Shown here: positions 1 through 6,649 of the stretch, in pieces
Position numbering within the stretch: the stretch's first letter is position 1
Layout: each line of letters begins with the position of its first letter
Origin: Agreia sp. PsM10
GTDB taxonomy: Bacteria; Actinomycetota; Actinomycetes; Actinomycetales; Microbacteriaceae
DNA: 64,000 bases
Assembly: GCF_030433855.1 (NCBI RefSeq)
Contig: NZ_JARUXC010000009.1
Coordinates: 62,001-126,000, forward strand
Reading direction: 5' to 3'
Program-made: the position numbers and the translations under genes
Notes under the pieces: model-generated
What the model was told of the DNA's origin: nothing
Seen by the model: the letters and a program-made list of their open reading frames with translations, nothing else
Databases searched by the model: none

Positions 1-300
1 GGGGTCGTCGAGCAGCTCGGCCGCGTTCCAGCTGGTCAGGGGTGTCGTGGCCTTCCACCACCGTTCGCGCCGGTCGTGCGTCTGCGGCTCGGCAGGCTCG
101 ATGAGGTCGATGGATGCCAGTTTGGCGAGGTGGTAGCTCACGGTGCCCGGCGCCTCGTCGACGACGTCTCCGAGTTGCGCCGCGGTCTGCGGGCCGCGCT
201 CGCGCAGAAGGCCGAGCAGCCTCAGGCGGGTCGGATGCGCCAGCACCCGCATCGAGGCGGCGGAGGTGAGCGTGCTGCGGCTGGGATCGGTCGGGGTCAC
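1..300 (-). CDS. ArsR-like winged-helix transcriptional regulator (3' end off window)
   Basis: The gene reads leftward from a GTG at 300 and is still open at base 1, so about 100 N-terminal residues are visible. They form a winged helix: a helix around MRVLAHPTRLRLLGLL, then a recognition region containing APGTVSYHLAKL, then a wing rich in basic and aromatic residues (RRERWWKA). This is the layout of the HTH_20/ArsR-like family, whose members repress a neighbouring transporter or enzyme gene. The target gene is probably beyond the left edge. A large dyad lies 16 bases upstream of the start and is a likely autoregulatory operator. The start is supported by good alignment of the HTH with family N-termini. 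Confidence 0.75.
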   Translation of the reverse strand, partial: MTPTDPSRSTLTSAASMRVLAHPTRLRLLGLLRERGPQTAAQLGDVVDEAPGTVSYHLAKLASIDLIEPAEPQTHDRRERWWKATTPLTSWNAAELLDDP

Positions 301-316
301 GGCCTCAGACTATAAA

Positions 317-346
317 CACAAGAACCATTGCGCAACAGTTCTTGTG
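317..346. promoter_or_regulatory. 30-bp dyad, candidate operator of the ArsR-like regulator
   Basis: CACAAGAAC (317-325) and GTTCTTGTG (338-346) are perfect 9-base inverted arms. The same centre carries the palindrome TTGCGCAA (328-335), so 26 of 30 positions obey the dyad. It sits just upstream of the GTG at 300 of the leftward regulator, with a TATAGT-like -10 between them. This fits autoregulation; the binding protein is inferred from position. Confidence 0.55.
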
Positions 347-392
347 CTTTGGAACACCGAGTTCGAGTCGGCGGCAGACCGTCGTGACCTCA

Positions 393-415
393 GGCCGAGC
401 CGGGCGGGCTCAGCC
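393..415 (-). terminator. Hairpin at the 3' end of the SDR gene
   Basis: GGCCGAGCC and GGCTCAGCC can pair with one mismatch around a five-base loop. The hairpin spans the TGA stop of the leftward SDR gene. No clear T-run follows, which is common for terminators in high-GC actinobacteria. Confidence 0.35.
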
Positions 416-1234
416 CTGGGCGAGCTTCGCGACGTCGTCCCACTTCTCCCAGCCCGCGAGCCTCGACTCGTAGTCGGGGCGCACGATGTCGAACGCCGAC
501 GCACCGAAGAACACGCGCAGAGGCGGCTCGTCGGCGTCGACCACGCGCAGCAGGGCCGCCGCGGAGGCGGAGGGGTCGCCCGCTCCAGCCGCCAGGCGCG
601 CTCGCTGCTGCGCTCGGCGCTCGCGAGCCCCGTCGTAGGCGGGGTTCGGCTCGGCCGTGCGAGCGCTCGGGCCGGACCAGTCGGTGGCGAAGCCTCCTGG
701 CTCGACCAGCGTCACGTGGATACCGAACTCGGCGACTTCCTGTGCGAGGGCTTGAGAGAAGCCCTCGAGAGCCCACTTCGACGCGTGATAGGCGCTCAGG
801 TTCGGGAAGGCCGACACGCCTCCGATCGATGAGACCTGGATGATGTGTCCAGACCCCTGCTGCCGCAGGAACGGCAGTGCGGCTTGAGTGACCCAGATCG
901 CGCCGAAGACATTCGTCTCGATCTGGTCGCGGAGCTCTTGCTCGCTCAGCTCCTCCGCCATGCCGAACTGGCCGTAGCCGGCGTTGTTGACGACGACGTC
1001 GAGGCGACCGAACTGGTCGAAGGCCTGCTGCACTGCGGCGAAATCGGCTTCTCTGTCCGTGACGTCGAGGGCGATCGGGAGGAGTGCGTCGCCGTACTTC
1101 TCGACCAGATCGTCAAGCGATGACGTGTCGCGTGCTGTCGCTGCGACGCGGTCGCCCCGCTCGAGCGCGGCTGCCGTCCACTCTCGTCCGAATCCTCGCG
1201 ATGTACCTGTGATGAACCACGTCTTCTGAGTCAT
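410..1234 (-). CDS. SDR-family NAD(P)-dependent oxidoreductase
   Basis: A 274-residue classical short-chain dehydrogenase/reductase. The cofactor-binding motif TGTSRGFG lies at residues 9-16, the NNAG motif near residue 87, and the catalytic YHASK (Tyr-x3-Lys) near residue 150 with an upstream Ser. Such enzymes reduce or oxidise carbonyl/alcohol groups with NAD(P)H; the substrate cannot be read from sequence. The C-terminal part after about residue 190 is Ala/Arg rich and variable. The gene stands alone, 54 bases downstream of the RelE toxin gene on the same strand. A weak hairpin overlaps its stop codon. Confidence 0.85.
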   Translation of the reverse strand: MTQKTWFITGTSRGFGREWTAAALERGDRVAATARDTSSLDDLVEKYGDALLPIALDVTDREADFAAVQQAFDQFGRLDVVVNNAGYGQFGMAEELSEQELRDQIETNVFGAIWVTQAALPFLRQQGSGHIIQVSSIGGVSAFPNLSAYHASKWALEGFSQALAQEVAEFGIHVTLVEPGGFATDWSGPSARTAEPNPAYDGARERRAQQRARLAAGAGDPSASAAALLRVVDADEPPLRVFFGASAFDIVRPDYESRLAGWEKWDDVAKLAQG

Positions 1235-1288
1235 GCATTCGCAAACGCATCAGCGGCCGATGCTATTCCGTTCCTGTGGCCGCCGGGG

Positions 1289-1546
1289 CTACTCGTAGAC
1301 ATCGCGACGGTGGCCGAGGGTGACGACGACCACGAGGAGGACTCCGTCGTCGATCGTGTAGAGGATCCGATAGTTTCCGACTCGCACTCGATAGCCAGGC
1401 CGACCTTGAAGGGCCTTCGCCTGGGGAGGCCTCGGATCCTCACCGAGTAGCGCGATCACTCCCTGGATTCGTGGGCGATCCTGCGGGTCGATTCTGCGCA
1501 GCGCCTTCAGGGCTGCCGGGCGCAGTTCGATGCGGTACCGGCTCAT
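1289..1546 (-). CDS. relE: RelE/ParE-superfamily mRNA interferase toxin
   Basis: An 85-residue protein with the RelE pattern: an N-terminal strand (YRIELRPAALKALRRI), a basic helix, then GYRVRVGNYRILYTIDDG followed by a hydrophobic strand and a conserved terminal HRRDVYE. RelE-type toxins cleave mRNA at the ribosome and are neutralised by their antitoxin. The start overlaps the antitoxin stop by four bases, so the two are translationally coupled with the antitoxin first, the normal order for this class. Confidence 0.9.
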   Translation of the reverse strand: MSRYRIELRPAALKALRRIDPQDRPRIQGVIALLGEDPRPPQAKALQGRPGYRVRVGNYRILYTIDDGVLLVVVVTLGHRRDVYE

Positions 1547-1791
1547 TGCCAGCCGAGGTCGGCCTTCGCCTGCGCCCAGGGAATGTTGTCGCCCTCTTCG
1601 GCTACGGCCGAGTCGAAGGCGCGCAGATCTTCGGCTTCTTCGAGCGCGTCCATCAGGCGCTCATACTGTTCCGGGCTGATGACGACGGCCTCGGTGCGTC
1701 CGTGTCGCTCGATGAACACGGCTTCGTTATGCGAGCGCGCGACGAGTTCGGAGAAGTTGGCGCGAGCCTCGGTGACGTTGATGGTCGACAT
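1543..1791 (-). CDS. Phd/YefM-family antitoxin
   Basis: An 82-residue antitoxin. The N-terminal Phd/YefM DNA-binding fold is recognisable (INVTEARANFSELV, then RHGRTEAVVISPEQYERL), and the acidic C-terminal tail should wrap the RelE toxin encoded immediately downstream. Phd/YefM proteins repress their own operon together with the toxin. The ATG at 1791 is supported by the conserved start and by a palindromic operator less than ten bases upstream. Confidence 0.9.
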   Translation of the reverse strand: MSTINVTEARANFSELVARSHNEAVFIERHGRTEAVVISPEQYERLMDALEEAEDLRAFDSAVAEEGDNIPWAQAKADLGWQ

Positions 1792-1799
1792 GGGTCAAG

Positions 1800-1826
1800 T
1801 GTACATTTCTCGATAAATTATGTACA
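1800..1826. promoter_or_regulatory. Paired TGTACA operator of the YefM/RelE operon
   Basis: TGTACAT (1800-1806) and ATGTACA (1820-1826) form a perfect inverted repeat, and each contains the palindrome TGTACA. The two hexamers are 21 bases centre to centre, about two helical turns. E. coli YefM-YoeB is known to bind palindromes with a TGTACA core, so this is very probably the autoregulatory operator. An AT-rich stretch between the arms could supply the -10. Confidence 0.75.
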
Positions 1827-1866
1827 GATGATACCCGATCGGTCCGACCGCCCAGCGGCCTGGACC

Positions 1867-2175
1867 CTACGAGAGCCCAGCGATCTCGCGCAGGGTCGCG
1901 AGGTGGGCCTTCCACGCGGTGCGGCCCTGCCTGGTGAGGGTGAGCGAGGTGCGTGGCATCTTTCCGGCGAACGACTTGCCCACCGACAGATATCCGGCCC
2001 CCTCGAGCAGAGAGACCTGCTTGCTCAGGGCGGAGTCGGTGATCTCGACGGCGTCGCGAACCTCTTTGAAGGACAGGGTCGATGCGCGATCGAGTGCGGC
2101 GACAATCGAGAACCGCACGGGGTTCTGCAGCAGATCGTCGAGTCGGTGCCGCGGATGCTGTTCGATCGCGGTCAC
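1867..2175 (-). CDS. Winged-helix DNA-binding regulator (HTH_27-like)
   Basis: A 102-residue protein starting at GTG 2175, overlapping the stop of the upstream membrane gene by four bases (GTGA). The segment LLQNPVRFSIVAALD, then FKEVRDAVEITDSALSKQVSLLEGAGY (first part a helix, second the recognition helix) and the wing KSFAGKMPRTSLTLT are typical of small MarR/PadR-like winged-helix proteins. This family is usually paired with a small multi-spanning membrane protein, as here. It probably controls its own operon through the AAGTACTT sites upstream of 2603. Confidence 0.8.
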   Translation of the reverse strand: MTAIEQHPRHRLDDLLQNPVRFSIVAALDRASTLSFKEVRDAVEITDSALSKQVSLLEGAGYLSVGKSFAGKMPRTSLTLTRQGRTAWKAHLATLREIAGLS

Positions 2176-2603
2176 GAGCGTGCTTCTCGTGCGGCGCACA
2201 CCATGGTGACGATCAGGATGAGCGCCGAGGTGATGCCTGACGCGAGCACCGAGCCGTGGGCCCAGATCACCACGGCGAGCGCTGCGGCGTAGGTCACGAA
2301 CCAGCTCGCGATGTAGGCGGTCCAGCGGCGTCCGCGCGCGAATGCTGACCGACCACGGATGGTGATCATGAAGAACATGATGAGAGCGAACGTCACGGTC
2401 AGTGTGCCGAAGTAGGCCAGGCCGAACGCGTTTCCGGTCGTGAGGCCCATGGCGAGCGTGCCCATCGAGGTCGCGACGCCGAGCGCGAGGATGAACGTGA
2501 TGTACGGCCAGCGCGTGGCGTTGTGGGCGGAGCGGCTGAGGCGTTCCGCGCGATCGAGAAGCGCCTGGGCCTCGGCCGGGGCTACGGGGGTGGTGTCGTT
2601 CAT
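2172..2603 (-). CDS. Four-helix membrane protein of a regulator-membrane protein operon
   Basis: 143 residues from the ATG at 2603, which has GAGGAG six bases upstream; an earlier in-frame start at 2648 would run through the operator repeats. After about 35 cytoplasmic residues there are four hydrophobic segments: YITFILALGVATSMG, FGLAYFGTLTVTFALIMFFM, a Trp/Tyr-rich third helix and a fourth ending near the C-terminus. No catalytic motif is visible. The coupled winged-helix gene downstream suggests a small stress-responsive operon of unknown function. Confidence 0.75.
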   Translation of the reverse strand: MNDTTPVAPAEAQALLDRAERLSRSAHNATRWPYITFILALGVATSMGTLAMGLTTGNAFGLAYFGTLTVTFALIMFFMITIRGRSAFARGRRWTAYIASWFVTYAAALAVVIWAHGSVLASGITSALILIVTMVCAAREARS

Positions 2604-2633
2604 GGTGATCTCCTCGTCGTTTCCTCCAGTGTC

Positions 2634-2666
2634 GCAAGTACTTTCCACTTAAGCAAGTACTTTCCA
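2634..2666. promoter_or_regulatory. Tandem AAGTACTT operator
   Basis: The 14-mer GCAAGTACTTTCCA occurs at 2634-2647 and again at 2653-2666, with a 19-base period. Each copy contains the 8-base palindrome AAGTACTT. The pair lies 30-60 bases upstream of the membrane protein ATG at 2603, where a promoter and operator are expected. The co-encoded winged-helix protein is the natural candidate to bind it. Confidence 0.6.
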
Positions 2667-2756
2667 GTGATCATGCCGATAACGAAGAACTGAGCAGAAT
2701 TCTCCGATTCTTGGAACAATGGAGCGACGATCGCACATCGTGCATGGGGGAGTTCA

Positions 2757-3932
2757 GTGTCATCAGTCCAGAGCGTGACCCGCCGCGATGCCATCGCGCA
2801 GTACGACATCGTGGGCGCATCCCCGCAGACCGACCTGCAGGGACTCGCCGAGCTGGCGGCGACCCTCTGCGGCGTTCCCACCGCCGTCATCAACCTCATC
2901 GACGACGCGAACCAGTACCAGGTGGCGGCCACGGGATTCGAGCCGTCGGTGTGCACGATCGAGGAGTCGATGTGTGCGGTGGCCCTGCGCACGCCCGGCC
3001 TCACCGTGGTGCCCGACGCAACCCTCGACGTGCGCTTCGCATCCAACCCGTTCGTCACGGGAGACCTGGCCAACGTGCGCTTCTACGCGTCGAGCCCGCT
3101 CATCACTCCGGCGGGCGTGCCCATCGGAACCATCTGCATCTTCGACGACATCACCCGCGACCTCACCGACGAGATCGCGCACAGCCTCGACCTGATCGCG
3201 CACCAGATCGTCGACGTGCTCGAGCTGCGCCGCATCACCCGCGACCTCGAGTCGTCGAACGAACAGCTCGAGCGCTTCGCAGGCCAGGTCAGCCACGACC
3301 TGCGCAATCCGCTCACGGCGGTGGCCGGGTTCATCGAACTCGCCGCGGACAGCCCCGCCGTGGTCGCCGCGCCCGAGGTTGCGGCGGCACTCTTTCGAGC
3401 GGATGCGGCCGCCACCCGCATGGACAGCATGATCGCCGACCTGCTCGACTTCGCCCGGCTCGGGGGCGCCCGTCCGCGCCGCCAGCAGCTCGAGCTGAGC
3501 GCACTCATCGGCGCCGTGCTCGACGACCTCGACCAGGCGATTCGCATCACCGAGTCCGTCGTCTCCGTCGATGCCGACGCGCAGATCTCGGGCGATCCGA
3601 CCCTGCTCGGCGCCCTGTTCCAGAACCTCGTCGCCAACGCCGTGAAGTTCAGTCACGCGGCGGGGGTCGACCCTCGTGTCGAGGTGCGGGCTCACGCACT
3701 GGATGGCACCTGGCGCATCACGGTCGACGACAACGGCCCCGGCGTTCCGGAGGACCAGCGCGAGCGCGTGTTCGGCCTGATGGAACGCAACACCTCGAGC
3801 GACACCCCGGGTCTCGGCATCGGCCTCTCGACGTGCCGTCGCATCGTGGATGCGCACGGCGGCACGATCGGCATCGACCGGTCGCCGCTGGGTGGCGCGA
3901 CCGTGTGGGTGTTGCTGCCGCGCTCGGCGTAG
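2757..3932 (+). CDS. GAF-domain sensor histidine kinase
   Basis: 391 residues from a GTG with GGGGGAG five bases upstream. A GAF domain occupies roughly residues 25-160 (ALRTPGLTVVPDATLD and FYASSPLITPAGVPIGTICI are typical). The HisKA dimerisation helix follows, with the phospho-acceptor His180 in QVSHDLRNPL, then an ATPase domain with the N box (FQNLVANAVKFS), G1 (DDNGPGV) and G2 (GLGIGLSTCRRIV). There are no transmembrane segments, so it senses a cytoplasmic signal. No response regulator is adjacent; it is an orphan kinase as far as this window shows. Confidence 0.9.
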   Translation: MSSVQSVTRRDAIAQYDIVGASPQTDLQGLAELAATLCGVPTAVINLIDDANQYQVAATGFEPSVCTIEESMCAVALRTPGLTVVPDATLDVRFASNPFVTGDLANVRFYASSPLITPAGVPIGTICIFDDITRDLTDEIAHSLDLIAHQIVDVLELRRITRDLESSNEQLERFAGQVSHDLRNPLTAVAGFIELAADSPAVVAAPEVAAALFRADAAATRMDSMIADLLDFARLGGARPRRQQLELSALIGAVLDDLDQAIRITESVVSVDADAQISGDPTLLGALFQNLVANAVKFSHAAGVDPRVEVRAHALDGTWRITVDDNGPGVPEDQRERVFGLMERNTSSDTPGLGIGLSTCRRIVDAHGGTIGIDRSPLGGATVWVLLPRSA

Positions 3933-3944
3933 CGGCGAGCCGGG

Positions 3945-4010
3945 AGTTGCCGAGTTGCATGATTCGGCCCACTCCGGCGCCGCGGAGGCGGCAATTTCGG
4001 GCAACTCGAT
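3945..4010. repeat. Dispersed hairpin repeat, degenerate copy A
   Basis: The right part (from GGCGGCAATTTCGGGCAACTCG) matches the right arm of the elements at 23062-23115 and 26698-26751, while the left part (GAGTTGCATGATTCGG) is a decayed left arm. It separates the histidine kinase from a gene fragment. Confidence 0.6.
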
Positions 4011-4013
4011 GCC

Positions 4014-4184
4014 GCCGATCTGCAGCGCAACCTGACCGAGCGCATCCCGTGCGGCTGGACCGCGGTCGCGGGCGATGAGGATGCCGCACAACGGTCGATC
4101 GAGCGGCTCGCCGATCTGGCGGGCGAGCCGGGTGTGGAGGTCTGGCCCGGCCACGACCCCGCGTTCAGCACGTGGCAGCGCTGA
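4014..4184 (+). pseudogene. C-terminal remnant of a metallo-beta-lactamase-fold hydrolase
   Basis: In the frame ending at TGA 4182-4184 the translation ends ...GVEVWPGHDPAFSTWQR. The V-x-WPGHDP-x-F ending is typical of the last residues of lactonase-like metallo-beta-lactamase proteins, where the His is a metal ligand. No start codon, N-terminal domain or HxHxDH motif precedes it; the frame runs straight into the repeat at 3945-4010. I read it as the tail of a gene lost by deletion. It overlaps the convergent TetR gene by 20 bases. Confidence 0.5.
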
Positions 4185-4935
4185 GCGGTTCGAGCGCGGT
4201 GACCGCGTCGGCCTCCTCGCGGGCGGCGGCGATCTGCGCCGTCGACAGGCCGAGCACGCGCAGGCAGGAGGCGGCGATCGTGGAGTCATCGTCACCGCCG
4301 GTCGACGAGGCACTCCCGTCGCGGCGCAGCCGGATGACCAGCTCGGCGAGCTGAATCAGCACGTCGCCGATCCGCTCCTCGCTCATCGTTGCCGCCACAT
4401 CGGGATGCGCAGCCGCCGCGCCGAGGCGGCCGTAGCTCGCGCGCAGCTGCTCCCGCTCGGCCCGGAACGCGTCGTAGCGCGGCTCCTGGATCTCGGGCAG
4501 GAGGTAGAGCGTGCCGATGTTGTGCGGGGTCTGCCGCAGGGTGCGGGCGTCGACGCTGGCGAGCGCGAACAGGGCCCCGGCCGGCGTGATGTCGTGCGGG
4601 ATGCGCGCCTCGACCTGCTGCACGAAGTCGATACTGGGGCGCACGGACCCGCTGAGCAGCTCGGCGAGGATCTCGTCCTTACCAGCGAAATGGTAATAGA
4701 GCGACTGCTGCCGGATGCCCACCCGATCGGCGATCGCGCGCGTCGACGTGCCCGAGAACCCCGTCTCGGAGAACAGCGCCGCGGCGGCGTCGAGGATCTG
4801 CTCTCGCGAGCTCAGGGTCGGATTTTGTGCCTGGGCGCTCGCCCGGGGCCGGCCCGCCTTGCCGGAGCCGGAGCCGGAACCGGAACCGGAGCCGGAACCG
4901 GAGCCGGACGTGGAGACGGAACTCATGGGTGCCAT
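4165..4935 (-). CDS. TetR-family regulator, AmtR-like, of the guanidine/urea operon
   Basis: 256 residues from an ATG at 4935, four bases after the allophanate hydrolase stop; an ATG at 4926 is an alternative. A Gly-Ser dipeptide run lies at about residues 8-22, encoded by a hexanucleotide repeat. The TetR HTH follows (SREQILDAAAALFSETGFSG, then TRAIADRVGIRQQSLYYHFAGKDEIL) and then an all-helical ligand domain. TetR repressors that close urea/guanidine degradation operons are related to AmtR, the nitrogen regulator, and the operon promoter carries a CTGTC-N4-GACAG palindrome matching the reported mycobacterial AmtR motif. The AmtR assignment is inference from motif and context. Confidence 0.8.
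   Translation of the reverse strand: MAPMSSVSTSGSGSGSGSGSGSGSGKAGRPRASAQAQNPTLSSREQILDAAAALFSETGFSGTSTRAIADRVGIRQQSLYYHFAGKDEILAELLSGSVRPSIDFVQQVEARIPHDITPAGALFALASVDARTLRQTPHNIGTLYLLPEIQEPRYDAFRAEREQLRASYGRLGAAAAHPDVAATMSEERIGDVLIQLAELVIRLRRDGSASSTGGDDDSTIAASCLRVLGLSTAQIAAAREEADAVTALEPLSAATC
4862..4909. repeat. Hexanucleotide tandem repeat (8 x CCGGAN) inside the TetR gene
   Basis: Eight consecutive units of CCGGAG/CCGGAA/CCGGAC. On the coding (minus) strand they encode alternating Ser and Gly near the N-terminus, ahead of the DNA-binding domain. Unit number could vary by slippage without changing the frame. Confidence 0.85.
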
Positions 4936-4939
4936 GCTC

Positions 4940-6649
4940 TCACTTGATCGAGGCCTGCGCGCGCCGCCAGGCCAGCCATCCCCCGTGCCCGCTGATGTTC
5001 TCGGCACCGATCGTGGCGATCGGCTCGCAGAGGAACCCCGACACCGCGCCCCCGTCGGCCAGGGTGACCCGCCCGATGGTCATGGGCGAGGGCAGGGATG
5101 CGACGAACGTGCCGAAGCCGGCCGCCGGCAGCGACCAGACCTCTCCGGCGATCGAGGCGCCGTCGTGGTCGACCCGCAGAAGCCCGGGCTTGGGCGGCGT
5201 GGTGTCGAGCGCGAAGAGGGCGTAGTCGGCGCTGGTCGTCGTGCTCCGCACGAACGAGCCCCCGGCCGCGACGAGCTGGTGGTTCAGCGGCTGGTCGGCG
5301 AGGTGGGCCCCGACGACCAGGATGTCGATGGCCGGCGAGAGCAGGCGCTCCGCCAGCTGGTGCACGGCGAGGTCGTGGAAGGCGGGCGCGGTGATCATGA
5401 CGCCGAACGGGAGCCCGTCGACGGTGCCGGCGGGAACGGAGGACGAGGCCATGTCGAGCAGATTGGCGTAGTTCGTGTAGCGCCCCATGCGGCTGTTTCC
5501 GCCGATCGGGTCGGCGGCGATCTCGTCGAGGGTCGGATGCCACGTGGTCGTCGGGGTGAGCAGGGCGTCGCATCCGTCGAGGGCGGCTGTCGCGACGGCG
5601 CCGAGCCTGTCGAGCTCCTCGCGGGCGTGGAACAGCTCGACGGCGGTGCGCTCGGCGCCGCCCAGCACGATGGTGGCCACCGACTCATCGAGGTCGGTGC
5701 CGATCAGGTCTCGGTGCTCGTCGATGTGCGCGCCCACGGCCGCGTAGCGCTCGGCGACGAAGGCGCTGTTGTAGAGCATCTGCGCGGCCTCGAGAAGGGC
5801 GGAGATGTCGACCTCGACGATGTCGACGCCGGTGGCGGTGAGGCGGTCGGCCGCCGCGTGGAACGCCTCGGCCCAGCCGGGCGCCAGGCCTTCCAGCTGC
5901 GAAGCGAGGGGGATGCCGACGCGGGGTCGCGCAGGAAGCGCGGCGGCCGTCGCGTGCTGGGCCTGCTCCTCGAGCGTGCGCGCCAGCGGGTCGAGGCCGT
6001 CGGGACCGGCGAGCAGCTCCGCCGTCCGGCGCGCGAGGCCGAGCTCGCGGGCGAAGACGGTGACGCAGTCGAGGGTGCGGCAGGCCGGCACGACTCCGGT
6101 CGTGGGGATGCGGCCGCGGGTGAGCTTGACGCCGACGATGCCGTTGAGTGCCGCGGGCACGCGGCCCGATCCGGCGGTGTCGGTGCCGAGCGCCACGTCG
6201 ACGACGCCGAGCGCTACGGCCACGGCCGATCCCGAGCTGGATCCGCCGGAGATGCGGTCGGGGCTCCAGGCGTTGCGCACCGCGCCGTAGGGGCTCCGGG
6301 TGCCCACGAGTCCGGTCGCGAACTGGTCGAGGTTCGTCTTGCCGATGACCACGGCGCCGGCCGCCCGAAGCCGACCGACCGCGGTCGAATCCGCATCCGG
6401 CCGATAGGCGAAGCTGGGCGCGGCCGCGGTGGTGTCGAAACCGGCCGCGTCGATGTTGTCCTTGACGGCGGCCACGGTTCCGGCGAGGGGCAGGCTCTCG
6501 CCCGCCGCGACGCGGGCGTCGATCGCCGCCGCCTCGTCGAGCGCGTCCTGCCGGTCGCGCAGGCTGATCCAGATCTCGGGGCGGTCGACGGCGTCGATGC
6601 GTCGGTAGGCGGCGTCGACCCGGTCTACTGCTGTCGGGGTGAGGGTCAT
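4940..6649 (-). CDS. atzF: Allophanate hydrolase
   Basis: 569 residues; the ATG at 6649 overlaps the carboxylase stop. The N-terminal amidase-signature domain shows the catalytic Lys63 (AAVKDNID), the cis-Ser in GGSSSGSA (about 136-142) and the nucleophile in GTDTAGSGR (Ser161). A C-terminal domain of about 120 residues (from VVGAHLADQPLNHQL) is the allophanate-hydrolase-specific second domain, so this is not a plain amidase. It hydrolyses allophanate to CO2 and ammonia, the last step of the pathway encoded by the operon. Length and architecture match AtzF and the hydrolase half of urea amidolyase. Confidence 0.93.
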   Translation of the reverse strand: MTLTPTAVDRVDAAYRRIDAVDRPEIWISLRDRQDALDEAAAIDARVAAGESLPLAGTVAAVKDNIDAAGFDTTAAAPSFAYRPDADSTAVGRLRAAGAVVIGKTNLDQFATGLVGTRSPYGAVRNAWSPDRISGGSSSGSAVAVALGVVDVALGTDTAGSGRVPAALNGIVGVKLTRGRIPTTGVVPACRTLDCVTVFARELGLARRTAELLAGPDGLDPLARTLEEQAQHATAAALPARPRVGIPLASQLEGLAPGWAEAFHAAADRLTATGVDIVEVDISALLEAAQMLYNSAFVAERYAAVGAHIDEHRDLIGTDLDESVATIVLGGAERTAVELFHAREELDRLGAVATAALDGCDALLTPTTTWHPTLDEIAADPIGGNSRMGRYTNYANLLDMASSSVPAGTVDGLPFGVMITAPAFHDLAVHQLAERLLSPAIDILVVGAHLADQPLNHQLVAAGGSFVRSTTTSADYALFALDTTPPKPGLLRVDHDGASIAGEVWSLPAAGFGTFVASLPSPMTIGRVTLADGGAVSGFLCEPIATIGAENISGHGGWLAWRRAQASIK

